Origin: Mycoplasmoides gallisepticum
GTDB lineage: Bacteria; Bacillota_I; Bacilli_A; Mycoplasmatales; Mycoplasmoidaceae
Direction: 5' to 3'
Length of the DNA: 64,000 bases
NCBI RefSeq assembly: GCF_900476085.1
Contig: NZ_LS991952.1
Span: forward strand, 248,001 to 312,000
Every line of letters begins with the position of its first letter. The stretch's first letter is position 1. The position numbers were made by a program, and so were the translations under genes. Positions 23,492 to 32,097 of the stretch are shown here, piece after piece. Below the pieces are notes generated by a model. It made no database searches. It was not told the origin of the DNA and worked only from the letters and a program-made list of their open reading frames with translations.

Positions 23492-23643
23492 CATTTTTTA
23501 GTATTTTTTTTTACAAAAACACTGTTAGTTTTAATTAATAGATCTATAAAGTTTCTAAAAACGCACTAACCAAAATGTTTTTACAAACCATAGAACTAGA
23601 ATTAACTAATTAAAAACTCTTATATTTATTGGGATGGCGAAAT

Positions 23644-23739
23644 AAAAAACCCACTCGAAAGGAGTTCGAATGGGTTAAGATAGATTGATTTATTTGTTAT
23701 TAATGAATTTATATAGCACGACCCTTCAACGAGTTATAC
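23644..23739 (-). ncRNA. Candidate small RNA, copy B
   Basis: Second copy of the element, about 96 nt, same orientation, 282 bp to the right of copy A (upstream in the transcribed sense). The 3' stem is AACCCA/TGGGTT plus TCGAA/TTCGA with one U-G pair, followed by a U6 tract (plus-strand A run 23644-23649). The body between promoter and stem is unchanged from copy A. It is A/U-rich with little internal pairing apart from the terminator, as expected for a trans-acting RNA or a short-peptide mRNA. Confidence 0.72.
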
Positions 23740-23745
23740 ATAAAT

Positions 23746-23773
23746 ATTATAACTGAAATTTTTGTTCTGTAAA
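23746..23773 (-). promoter_or_regulatory. Promoter of small RNA copy B
   Basis: Minus strand: -35 TTTACA (23773-23768), 16-base spacer, -10 TATAAT (23751-23746). Same spacing as for copy A, although the spacer and flanks differ, so both promoters appear to be kept by selection. Confidence 0.75.
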
Positions 23774-23836
23774 GTATTTTTTTATAAAAAAATTAAAAAG
23801 TTTTTATTTCGCAGCTTAGTTCAACTATCGTTTCCT

Positions 23837-24228
23837 TTATTTATGAGGATTATAGGTACTAACGATATTTAAAAAGTTAATGTCATTAAGTAAATAAGAA
23901 ATATAAACAAAACCACTAGTTAAATACAAATCATCTTTTTGTTGAGCAGTTAACTTATTGTCTTTTTTAATAAGTCCAAGGATCTTTTACGTACTAGGTA
24001 AATATAATAAAAGATCAAAGCAATAAATAAAACTAGTAATAATACTCCAGAGTCAAGTAAATTCAAAGCTAGACTCTCAGTTTCTGACTTAGAAGTTTCT
24101 TTTCATTGTAAAAAATAAATAACACCGAATACAGTCATTAGCATCCCTATAAAAAACGTTATGTAGACAATAAAAGAGACAATAAGACGAATAATTGCTA
24201 ATTTTTTTAACTGTTGATAATTTTCCAT
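23837..24228 (-). pseudogene. Small three-helix membrane protein gene, frameshifted
   Basis: The ATG at 24228-24226 opens a frame with two hydrophobic segments (LIVSFIVYITFFIGMLMTVF and LLLVLFIALIFYYIYLV) and one TGA tryptophan (FLQW). It stops at TAA 23950-23952 after 92 residues ending KKTIS. In another frame the protein clearly continues as KILGLIKKDNKLTAQQ and then YLTSGFVYISYLL, ending at TAA 23837-23839. Adding one base to the T4 run at 23985-23988 joins the two halves into about 130 residues. So this is a gene broken (or phase-varied, or mis-sequenced) at a short homopolymer. No family is recognised. Confidence 0.6.
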
Positions 24229-24379
24229 TTTTAGTTAGTCTTGGTAAATTAATCTTATTATGCTAATAAATATTTTTTTTCTAAATGTGTAAAGCTCTAA
24301 AATTTTTGAAAAAACTAGATGTTAGTTGTTAACTTTTTAGTCACTTCAGTCTTGTGACAATTTTACATTTAAGATAATT

Positions 24380-24682
24380 CTAACTTTTGTTCAAGAGATA
24401 GTTTGCATTTTGTGGATGCAAAGGTTCAAACCGTTTGAACTTTAACACCTTTTTAATTTCTTGTTTTAATTGACAACTAAGTTTGCAAAAGTGTTTATAT
24501 GGAATTTGTCTGGCTTTGTTTTTTAGCTTATCAAGAGCAAATGAAATGTTTTTTCGGAGATCGTATAATTCTTTTTTTAATTCAATAAAATGTTTGAATG
24601 AATTGTTGTTTACATAAATAAAAATTTTAATATTTAACGGTAAAAATGATAAATTTCTTTTTATTTTTCAGAGTGCATGCAC
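24380..24682 (-). CDS. Hypothetical basic protein, possibly a gene remnant
   Basis: A 100-residue minus-strand frame, open back to a TAA just upstream, with GTG at 24682 as the only usual start. It contains one in-frame TGA (HALW) and is very rich in Lys and Asn. Recognisable stretches are KHFIELKKELYDLRKN and KFKRFEPLHPQNANYLL. Such composition with no stops over 300 bases in 75% AT DNA suggests real coding sequence. No ribosome binding site is convincing, and the beginning may be lost. No family recognised. Confidence 0.4.
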
Positions 24683-24688
24683 ATTTTT

Positions 24689-25018
24689 TTACTTACTAAA
24701 ATGTACTTTTGATAATTGCAAATTTTGTATAAAAAGTTTACAAATTAGTTCCAGCTTAAACAGAAACGAATAAAGCGTGATGCCTTAATCCGCAGAGCGT
24801 TAAATTCGCTAGTTTAAAAACTTAGACATATTTTAGAAATCGAAGGATTTCTCGTTGTTTTACAAGATTGTGAATAAGAAAACATAAATTGCTTTGGGTA
24901 ACCAATAATTTAAATATTTGCGTTTTTATATAAACAAATAAATAATTAGTAGTAAAGTAAAAAAGGAAAACCAGGTTAAAGTTAAAAACTAACCTAAACT
25001 ATAAGATAGGAAAAATTT
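24689..25018. other. Intergenic stretch with decayed coding traces
   Basis: About 330 bases without an intact gene. Short plus-strand traces such as KQKRIKRDALIRRALNSLV (around 24760-24820), broken by stops, suggest an old gene. Just before the next gene lies an imperfect AGGTTA/TAACCT hairpin and AGGA as the ribosome binding site. Confidence 0.4.
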
Positions 25019-26887
25019 ATGAGAAAAAGAACTAAATTTTATATTTATTCCATCGCAGCTTTAAGTTCTTTGGGAATATTTTTGTCGTCTTGCACTAGAG
25101 CGTCACAACCCGTTCAAAAAGGAGAATTTGATGACAAAGTTGTTATTCAGACTGCACAAAATCAATTTTATCCATTAATGTCAGCATTTAGTCAATTGGT
25201 TGATCTCTACAATAAACAATTTGCTAATACGCCAGGTTTTTTACCTGTTGAATTACAACAAAGTGAAAAAACTAATGCTACTAGCGAATTACAATTAACT
25301 AATAATGTTGTAGGTAGCATTCGTTCTAACTCACCTTTAGTTCCAAATATTATATTAGCTGATCTAAATGCAGCTTATCAGATTAATGGATTTAATCGAT
25401 TATTAGATTTATCTAACAATCCAATTATCAACGAAAACTATTTTGACAGTGACATTTATAACAACTTCAATAAAATAAGTGGATCTACCCAAAGTAGTGA
25501 TAAAGTTTATGCAATTCCGTTTAATTTAACAACCACTGACAGTTTAGTATTCAACAAACCTTTAATGAATTTGTTATTTAGTTTAGTGGATCAAGGCGGT
25601 GGAACTGTAGATAAGAATTCTGCAACCTACAAAGAACTTCATATGGAAGACTTTATGGAGAAGATTCCAAACAAAAAATGAAAAGATTTGCAGATAAAAA
25701 ACAACGAAATTTACAAAGGACTTACTGTTGACGATCAAACTTTTTCAAACCTAGAATCAATGTTTGAATTTTCTAAGAAATTTACTGAAGGTTTAGAACT
25801 AAAGCAAGCTCGAACAGTTACAGGCCAACAAAGAGATTTAAAAGTATTTATGTTAGATTATGGTCCAAATATTTATCAAAAATATCTGTGATCAAAATTA
25901 GGTAATTCTAGAGATTCTTGATTGTGAAATCTAAAATTACAAGACAACCAATTTGATTTAGATTTTTCTAATCTAAGAAAGACAGCTGATCAAAGCACAA
26001 TTGGAGAAACTTACGATTTCTTTAAGAATAATTACACAACATTAAATTTAAATGATAAGCAGGTTTTAAAATCAATTTATTTTGGAACAGGCGGAACATC
26101 TGATTGAGCGTCATGAGATATTAGAAATTTCGATACTGCTTTTGGTATCGCTCCTCACGTTGGATGAAATCAGTCAGTTGTATCTCCTTTTACGATTAGA
26201 ACGTTTAGAAGCACTAAAGGTGATGTTACCCAACAAGACATTAATAACGCAAAAAATAACTTTGCTTCAGCAGATGATGTTCTGTGAAAAACACAGCTGA
26301 CTAAATTAGATAAAAATAATTTAAATAAGAACACTTTCTGAATTGGTGGTTCTTCTTTAATTGGGATTTCAACTTCTAGACAAAGAGATGAACAAACCAA
26401 AAAGTTCTTAGAGTGATTATTTAATAACGATACTAGAATAGCTGCACCTGATTCTCCGTTTAACAATCAATCAGTAAGTCAGATTTTAAATAGTGTGTCA
26501 GCGTATGATTTAACTTCTAAACAAGCTCTATCTACAACAGCTCAACAAGCACTTACAGATACTATAGCTAAAGAACAAGCCGAAGTGGATAAGGTAAAAA
26601 ATAACCCAACTCCAGAAACTTATAATAATAGCGACTGATCAAGAATTTATTTAAATAAAGGGGCTTTAGCAAGTTTAACGGATTGATTGACATTCAAATC
26701 AGAATTAAATAAAGATCCTGCTAACAATTCAATTGCTTTCATTCATACAGATGAAAAAGCAAATCGAATTCTATCTATTCTTAATGGAGCAGTTTCAGGA
26801 ATTACTAGATCAGCCGATCCAACTAATTTAACTAAAGAAAATCTACTTAGACAGATTAATGATGCTTTAGGAACAGCTGATCAATAA
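25019..26887 (+). CDS. Surface lipoprotein, solute-binding-like
   Basis: A 622-residue lipoprotein: basic N-terminus, hydrophobic helix, lipobox FLSSC with Cys25. The mature part looks like an extracellular solute-binding fold: early DDKVVIQTAQNQFYPLM, then a lobe with NIILADLNAAYQINGF and VYAIPFNLTTTDSLVFNKP, and late FWIGGSSLIGISTSRQRDEQ and KKFLEWLF, a pattern typical of family-1 (sugar-type) binding proteins and of the large mycoplasma P68/P80-like lipoproteins. All internal TGA codons are tryptophan and no TAA or TAG occurs before 26885. No permease or ATPase genes are adjacent, so a transport role is inference. The gene is monocistronic, with its own terminator. The start ATG follows TAGGAAAAATTT. 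Confidence 0.75.
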
Positions 26888-26909
26888 GCTACATAACGTT
26901 TAAATAGTT

Positions 26910-26948
26910 ATCAAGTATTTATAACTAAGAAATGCTTGATATTTTTTT
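26910..26948 (+). terminator. Terminator of the 25019 lipoprotein gene
   Basis: An 11-bp stem (26910-26920 with 26930-26940, one G-U pair), a 9-base loop, then a T7 run. Confidence 0.85.
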
Positions 26949-27347
26949 ATAAATATATGAATTAGAATTTTTACTAAGATACAAATTTAATGAAATTTAG
27001 CGGTAAAAACAGTTAATTTTATCAACGAATATTTTTACAACAAAGTTATTTACTGACTATTTTAAAAGCTTATTTAACAGATAAATCAAGTGATTACACT
27101 TGTTAATTTAGTGTCACTCATTATTTAACTTTTTTCAAATCAGTTCTTGAAACAATGTAAATTTTTAGTAGTTACTTTAGACAAATTTTTATAATAATAT
27201 CCTGAAAGACAAAACAGATTAAAGAATTGCAAATAGTTGAACTAATTTCATAACTGTAATAGGTAACATAGTCGGTAAAACTTACTTTTATTAAAAACTT
27301 AATAAGCAAGGTCAACTAGTTAGAAATAATAAGAATAGAAAACACAA
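26949..27347. other. Gene-free stretch before dut
   Basis: About 400 AT-rich bases with no coding frame that I can support. A TATAAT at 27190-27195 could be the dut -10, which would leave a leader of about 150 bases, but no good -35 is seen. I find no riboswitch-like conserved core. Confidence 0.4.
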
Positions 27348-27791
27348 ATGATAACAATCAAATATACAATCGAAAACGATGGAAATTACACGTTAAGAAA
27401 AGCCTATGATGGTGATGGCGGATATGATATTCAATTACCAAATGACTTAACCATTGAATCATTAGAAACTAAAATCATTGATACAGGAGTTATCTTTGAA
27501 TTACCTCATAATATTCATGCCCAGTTTATGGTGCGTAGTTCAGTAGCAAAAAAAGGAATTATCTTAGCAAATACGATAATTGACAGCAATTATCGTGGAC
27601 ATACATTTTTAATAATTACCAATGCTAGCAAAATGACTCAACATTTCAGTGCTGGAGATAGAATTGCAAGCGTAATGTTTATTGATACTAGAACTGTGGA
27701 TGCAAATATTAAACTAGATAAAGTCACTCCAGATCAAATAAACAAAATAACTACTAGATCTGATAAAGCATTTGGTTCTAGTGGAAAATAA
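27348..27791 (+). CDS. dut: dUTP diphosphatase
   Basis: A 147-residue trimeric-type dUTPase, hydrolysing dUTP to dUMP and pyrophosphate to keep uracil out of DNA and feed dTMP synthesis. All five family motifs are visible in order: KAYDGDGGYDI (motif 1, about 19-29), MVRSSVAKKG (2), NTIIDSNYRG (3, with the catalytic Asp), AGDRIASVMF (4) and RSDKAFGSSG (5, P-loop-like C-terminus). Length is normal for the family. It contains no tryptophan codon. It converges on the tsaB operon, with a two-way terminator between. Confidence 0.93.
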   Translation: MITIKYTIENDGNYTLRKAYDGDGGYDIQLPNDLTIESLETKIIDTGVIFELPHNIHAQFMVRSSVAKKGIILANTIIDSNYRGHTFLIITNASKMTQHFSAGDRIASVMFIDTRTVDANIKLDKVTPDQINKITTRSDKAFGSSGK

Positions 27792-27802
27792 ATAATTTAT
27801 AA

Positions 27803-27827
27803 AAAATCGGCAAAAAATGCCGATTTT
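27803..27827. terminator. Bidirectional terminator between dut and tsaB
   Basis: A 10-bp stem AAAATCGGCA with TGCCGATTTT. There are T-rich bases on the right and an A run on the left, so it can serve both converging transcripts. Confidence 0.85.
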
Positions 27828-27862
27828 ATATTTTTACTGTATCTCTTAGTGATCTTAAAAAA

Positions 27863-28438
27863 TTAAAGAGGATCCTTCAAATAGATTGGTTTAATATTCT
27901 CTAGTTCTGTTAATTCGAAGTTTTTGATGTTATTGATTAAGTTCTCAAAAATATCGACGTTCTTAAAGTTTTTGAAAAGTGAAAGATCAGGATTCTTCTT
28001 GCATAAATTTTCATACTCTTCATCATCAACAATTTTTAGTATTCCAACGTTTCCACGATAGATACTTACGTATTTTTTATTTGATTTTGCATCAATGCAC
28101 GAAATTCCTTCTCCATATGGAACTTGGATCTTAAGATTTGAAATCGTATAAACTTCTAATGACGGATCAACAGTTTTCCATGTTTTAGCAATGTTTGTTC
28201 CAACTCTCACACCGCTAAATGAACCTGGTCCAAGTGTTAGATACAATTTTCTAATTGATTTCATTTTAATCTTGTGATCTGCTAAGAACTCTTCAATTTT
28301 ATTAATAATGATATCAACTAAGTTCTTATGTAGCTCGATTGAAGTGTAATAATAGATTTCTTCTTTTTCACTATCAAAGATTGCAAGATTAATCTTATCT
28401 AAACAAGTGTCGATAAATAAAGAATATTTTTTTAGCAT
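27863..28438 (-). CDS. tsaB: tRNA t6A37 synthesis protein TsaB
   Basis: A 191-residue TsaB/YeaZ-like protein, the non-catalytic partner of TsaD in making N6-threonylcarbamoyladenosine at A37 of ANN-decoding tRNAs. The N-terminal strand SLFIDTCLDKINLAIFD has the ASKHA fold pattern, and the family signature LGPGSFSGVRVGTNIAKT (about 68-85) is very clear. The C-terminal half is diverged and the protein is slightly shorter than E. coli TsaB. It is the last gene of the lspA-rluD-tsaB operon, 5 bases after rluD. The same order (MG210, MG209, MG208) is recalled for M. genitalium. Confidence 0.88.
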   Translation of the reverse strand: MLKKYSLFIDTCLDKINLAIFDSEKEEIYYYTSIELHKNLVDIIINKIEEFLADHKIKMKSIRKLYLTLGPGSFSGVRVGTNIAKTWKTVDPSLEVYTISNLKIQVPYGEGISCIDAKSNKKYVSIYRGNVGILKIVDDEEYENLCKKNPDLSLFKNFKNVDIFENLINNIKNFELTELENIKPIYLKDPL

Positions 28439-28443
28439 AGTAA

Positions 28444-29379
28444 TTACTCAAATAGTCCCTTTAATTCTTGATTTAAATCAAGATGAACGTCAAATAGTTT
28501 TTTCATAAAGACTTCATCGGGTTTTACTTCAAAAAACAATGATACATTAGTTGTGGGATGAGTTAATTCTAATTGATAAGCATGTAAGAACTGCTTATAA
28601 TCAGTTCTTTGTTCTCCTTTTACCCCATATAATGGATCATTGATGATATTATGCTTAATAAAGTCCATATGAACGCGAATTTGGTGAGTTCTACCAGTTA
28701 ACAACTCACATTTAATTAGAGCGTACTTCTTGTTTTGATCAAGTACATAAATCTTAGTAATTGCATTCTTAGGGTTTTTCGTGTTCTCTACCCCAAACTT
28801 TAAGTCATGATCTTTTAGATAACCGATTGGCGCATCAATAACAGCCCTTAATTCATTAAACGGATAATGAACAATCGCTAAATAATAACGCTTCATAATT
28901 CTTTTAGTTATCTGTTCTTGAATTTTTTCAAGCGCTTTAAAGTTCTTTGTCGCAACAATCAGACCAGTTGTATCTTTGTCTAACCGGTGTGCTAAATAAA
29001 CCTTTTGTTTCTTGTTATGATACATCAAACAATTTAGCAACGTATCAGGTTCATTGTGAGTAGTTGGGTGAGATAACATGTTGGTTGGTTTATTAACAAT
29101 AATCAGATCATCATCTTCATAAACGATATCTAACTTCTTGTTAAAAGGTAAGATCTCATTACTAACTTTATTAAAGATACTTTCTTCGTATTCAAGTTCA
29201 ACAACATCACCAACTTTAAGAACAAAATTGTTCTTATTTACCAGCTTTTTATTAACTTTTACTAAATCATTAAGGATCAAAAATGATGTCTTATTACGAG
29301 ACAAATTTAGGTTGTAAGTTAAAAAAATATCTAAACGAATTTTTTCACTATCGTTATTAACAAAAGTATGTTTAGGCAT
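28444..29379 (-). CDS. rluD: RluD-family large-subunit rRNA pseudouridine synthase
   Basis: A 311-residue protein with an N-terminal S4 RNA-binding domain (RLDIFLTYNLNLSRNK through VKVNKKLV) and a catalytic domain. The HRLDKDTTGLIV motif holds the active-site Asp; LLTGRTHQIRVH and NDPLYG are the later family blocks. It isomerises specific uridines in 23S rRNA (or, for some relatives, tRNA); which sites cannot be told, so the symbol denotes the family. The ATG at 29379 overlaps the end of lspA by 8 bases, indicating translational coupling. Confidence 0.9.
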   Translation of the reverse strand: MPKHTFVNNDSEKIRLDIFLTYNLNLSRNKTSFLILNDLVKVNKKLVNKNNFVLKVGDVVELEYEESIFNKVSNEILPFNKKLDIVYEDDDLIIVNKPTNMLSHPTTHNEPDTLLNCLMYHNKKQKVYLAHRLDKDTTGLIVATKNFKALEKIQEQITKRIMKRYYLAIVHYPFNELRAVIDAPIGYLKDHDLKFGVENTKNPKNAITKIYVLDQNKKYALIKCELLTGRTHQIRVHMDFIKHNIINDPLYGVKGEQRTDYKQFLHAYQLELTHPTTNVSLFFEVKPDEVFMKKLFDVHLDLNQELKGLFE

Positions 29380-30286
29380 TATTCTCTATTTGTTTACAAC
29401 TTTTAGTGTAATAACACTTTTCATTAAAACGTGAGCAAGCTAAAAAACTAGCTTGTTTGTCATCCACTTTTTTAATCATTTCACTATTACAGATTAGACA
29501 GTTTTCTTGTTTTTCTACAGAGATTGGCTTGGCAATATTGATTAGATCAATATAAGCACATTCTTCGTTTGAACAGATCACTTCGTTGCTATTAATCATC
29601 ATTTGCTGATTACAAAAAACACATTTGTGATCAGCCCAATCGTTTCATTTACTACGTTCTTCTAATGGGATACTTTTTCACCCATGAAGTTGTTTATTAG
29701 TTGTTGAAACTGTTTTCTTATTTTTCTTTTTTAAATCTAAGAAGATATCAACTACAAACGTTAAGAAAATTAAAGCAAATCCAGTAACAATACAGATATC
29801 AGCAAAATTGAAAATTGCTGATGATCTGAAGAATTGAAAATAGTCTAAAACCGAATTAGTCTCTACAGTTCCATTACTTAAAGTAACTGGTACTGATCGA
29901 TCAATCACGTTTGCTAACCCTCCAAAAGTGATTAATGGTAATAACACGATTAGTGCTTTATTTTTTGAAAAAATAAAGGTAATTAAGAAGATTATTGTTA
30001 ATAAACTTTGCAATAAATAAGGTACAGCAGGATTCTGATTAAATAATGAAAAACCAACACCAGAGTTGGTTATTACATTAATTGTGATGAAACCAGTTGA
30101 TGTGCTGTGCCCAATACCTAGTTTTAAGAAATAATCTCTTAAAACAAAAACAATTAATAAAACAAAAAATCCCATTACAGCTAAAATGGGGTATTTTATT
30201 TTGATTAGTTTTTTAGCATTTGCAGCCTTAAACTGTCTGATCAGTGTATCTTTAGTTTTAGTAAGATATCTTTTAAAAGTATACAT
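29372..30286 (-). CDS. lspA: Lipoprotein signal peptidase with C-terminal zinc-ribbon extension
   Basis: A 304-residue protein. Residues 30-185 form the four-helix LspA (signal peptidase II) that cleaves prolipoproteins before the lipidated Cys. Both catalytic aspartates are present: Asp129 in NVIDRS and Asp163 in FNFADI, along with NSGVGFSLF. The codon after residue 202 (HG) is TGA; read as tryptophan the frame runs on for another 102 residues. This tail contains two Cys4 clusters: Cys222/225/238/243, and Cys263/266/284/291 (CLIC...FLACSRF...KC), the second resembling topoisomerase I-type zinc ribbons. Without TGA readthrough the two parts would look like separate genes. Typical LspA ends near residue 160-200, so the tail is extra. 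It should be cytoplasmic. The operon continues into rluD. Confidence 0.88.
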
Positions 30287-30291
30287 GTTAA

Positions 30292-30320
30292 GATTTTAAA
30301 ATATTTTGATTTTAAAATAT
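30292..30320. repeat. Two 13-bp direct repeats in the lspA promoter region
   Basis: GATTTTAAAATAT occurs at 30292-30304 and again at 30308-30320, a 16-base period, just upstream of the lspA start (minus strand) and within the divergent region shared with the 30418 gene. Each unit contains the palindrome ATTTTAAAAT. It could be an operator or simply AT-rich promoter DNA. Confidence 0.5.
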
Positions 30321-30369
30321 ATAATTACCTTTTTTATAAATGTTAAAATATTATCAGTATTATGTGAGA

Positions 30370-30401
30370 TAGAGCTACTTTTTTAGACAGTTTTAGCTCT
30401 A
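30370..30401 (+). promoter_or_regulatory. Leader hairpin of the DJ-1-like gene
   Basis: TAGAGCTA (30370-30377) pairs exactly with TAGCTCTA (30394-30401) across a 16-base loop, ending 16 bases before the ATG at 30418. It lies in the 5' region of the gene and has no T run, so it is more likely structural or regulatory than a terminator. Confidence 0.45.
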
Positions 30402-30417
30402 ATGATGGTGATGATAA

Positions 30418-30999
30418 ATGAAAAAAAATATTAAAAGACAAATAAGAATAGCTGCGATTGTTGCCACTGGAGTTGATGATTTAGAATTAATAATTCCAAC
30501 CGATCTGTGAAGAAGAGCTAGATTTATTGTTGACTATATCTCGATTGAGAAAAAGAATAGTGTTACTTTAGCACAAGGGACTTCAATTAAGTGTGGTTTA
30601 ACAATTGATAAGTCAAATTTAATGCAATACAATGCGATTTACTTACCTGGTGGGTTAGGTTCAAAGCGTTTTGGTGATGACCAAAAGTTAACTCACTATC
30701 TAAGTAAATTTAATGAAAAAGACCAAACAACCCCGCGCTATATTCTAGCGATTAACGAATCACCAATAATTCTTAAAAACCTAGGTCTTTTAGAAGGCAA
30801 GAAAGTAGTGGCTAGTAAAGAACACAAAGATGCCATCGGATCAAATTTTGATTCAAAAACAAACGTGTTATTGTCTGACAATATCATAACTGCTCGAGCA
30901 ACTGGGCACGCAATTGATTTTGCGATCGAAACAGTTAAGATCTTAGCAAGCAAAAAAGAAGCGGACGATTTAGCAAAGATGATTTCTTACGAAAGATAA
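30418..30999 (+). CDS. DJ-1/PfpI-family protein lacking the usual catalytic cysteine
   Basis: A 193-residue DJ-1/ThiJ-like protein. The N-terminal GVDDLELIIPTDLWRRA aligns closely with the DJ-1 GAEEMETVIPVDVMRRA block, and AIYLPGG is the second conserved strand. At the nucleophile elbow it reads LAINESP where DJ-1 has AAICAGP, so the conserved cysteine is replaced by Asn113. Glyoxalase, deglycase or peroxide-sensing activity through that cysteine is therefore not expected. A TAA directly upstream in frame (30415-30417) fixes the ATG at 30418. Two TGA-free halves are joined by one TGA (LW). It is transcribed divergently from lspA. Confidence 0.85.
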
Positions 31000-31015
31000 G
31001 AAATCATCTTTTTTT
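30975..31015 (+). terminator. Terminator overlapping the end of the DJ-1-like gene
   Basis: A perfect 15-bp stem (30975-30989 with 30997-31011) whose left arm lies in the last codons of the gene, followed by T7. Confidence 0.88.
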
Positions 31016-31054
31016 AACCAAACTACTTTTAGAAAGAGCAAAGAGACAGGATTA

Positions 31055-31585
31055 CTAATTCCTTTTAGTTTTTATTACCTTGATGATCTGATTCAGGTCG
31101 GTTTTATTAGTATAACGCATAGGAATTAGCAACAGCTTGCATGCTTCTTTGTCGTAACAGGAATAATGAGTTTTCAGATAATCCTTGTGATCGAGCTGCA
31201 TGTCTTGGAGTAACTTTTCTAGAATCTTATTTTGTTCAATTAAGATTTGACCACCGTTCTTTTAGTATCGAACAAATATTGTGTTGCGGATTCATTATTG
31301 TTATTTAATAGTGAATAACCAAACTCATTACCGTTTTTGTGTTTGTTCTTGCGTCTTTGATCCATTTTAATGTATCAGAGGTTGTATATTTTTCGCTGAC
31401 ATTTAATTCTAGATTTTGTCCACAGATGTTTTATTGCAAGAGGATCGTGTCTTAAAATCCAGATAATTCGTGATCTGTTTTTTTTGTCAAAACCATTAAT
31501 ATAGATCCTCTATGGTTTTTGCGGTGCATTAAATCGGAGACTTTAATGGTTTGTATTAAAGATAACAATCCAACTCTTTAAATGT
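31055..31585 (-). pseudogene. Decayed gene of unknown function
   Basis: The minus strand carries one recognisable protein broken over at least three frames. From 31585 down: RVGLLSLIQTIKVSDLMHRK; then a 90-codon open frame (31509-31240) with DKKNRSRIIWILRHDPLAIK and, across a TGA tryptophan, KIYNLWYIKMDQRRKN; then, after a frameshift near the GGTGG at 31250-31260, GGQILIEQNKILEKLLQDMQ down to KTKRN and TAG at 31055-31057. The continuity of sense in successive frames shows recent decay rather than chance ORFs. I do not recognise the family. Confidence 0.55.
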
Positions 31586-31665
31586 ATTAATAATGATTTT
31601 AAAGGGTTGGCTTTTATTGTGAGGTGCTAAGTTTTTTTTACATTTTCTAATAGTGATGCACTCTT

Positions 31666-31866
31666 GTGGTTTTCAAAAAAAAAAAAAAATACTCAGAAGA
31701 AATTTATGCATTGGTTGTATCTAACACACAAAGCACAGATATAAAAGAATTTGAAACAATAATCGAAATGATCTTAGTGGGATCAAATATTTTTATTGAC
31801 ACACAAACTAAGATTGGCAAAACAACTTTAAGAGAATCTTGCAAGAAATCCCTTAAGAAAAGCTAG
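31666..31866 (+). CDS. Short hypothetical protein with an A15 homopolymer
   Basis: A 66-codon frame from GTG 31666 to TAG. It begins MVFKKKKK because codons 4-8 lie in a run of fifteen A (31675-31689), followed by YSEEIYALVVSNTQSTDI and a Lys-rich end (CKKSLKKS). No family is recognised and the start is doubtful; it may be a gene fragment. The long homopolymer would make its frame unstable. Confidence 0.35.
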   Translation: MVFKKKKKYSEEIYALVVSNTQSTDIKEFETIIEMILVGSNIFIDTQTKIGKTTLRESCKKSLKKS

Positions 31867-31884
31867 AGAAATATTTCTAGCTTT
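31859..31884 (+). other. Hairpin at the end of the 31666 frame
   Basis: A 9-bp stem AAAGCTAGA with TCTAGCTTT spans the stop codon. There is no strong T run, so terminator function is uncertain. Bases 31885-32097 beyond it contain nothing that I can support. Confidence 0.4.
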
Positions 31885-32097
31885 ATTAGATAAACTGTAA
31901 GTCAAATGTGTCAAATACTTGATATGAAAGCAATCTCTCATTAATCACAACAAGAACTATTGAGCATAAAAACTATTACAAAACAGAATAGATGAAATCA
32001 ATAAAATATAGATAGATAATCACCAAATAAAAAATCAATTTTTTCGGTTGAGATAAAAATCAATTTTATTCTGTTTTTGCCGTTAATTTTAAAAATT

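Noticed and set aside
23360-23741. The 100-bp repeats as a CRISPR array or as a T-box/known riboswitch
   Set aside because: There are only two units, separated by 182 bp, each with its own promoter and terminator; no T-box or known aptamer core was seen and no regulated gene follows on that strand.
26082-26300. Plus-strand frame inside the 25019 lipoprotein gene
   Set aside because: It is in a different frame from the intact lipoprotein, which is continuous here when TGA is read as Trp.
29372-29602. A separate 76-codon zinc-finger gene between rluD and lspA
   Set aside because: It is in frame with lspA, joined by sense codons and a TGA tryptophan, so a single fused gene is simpler; its inner ATG has no ribosome binding site.
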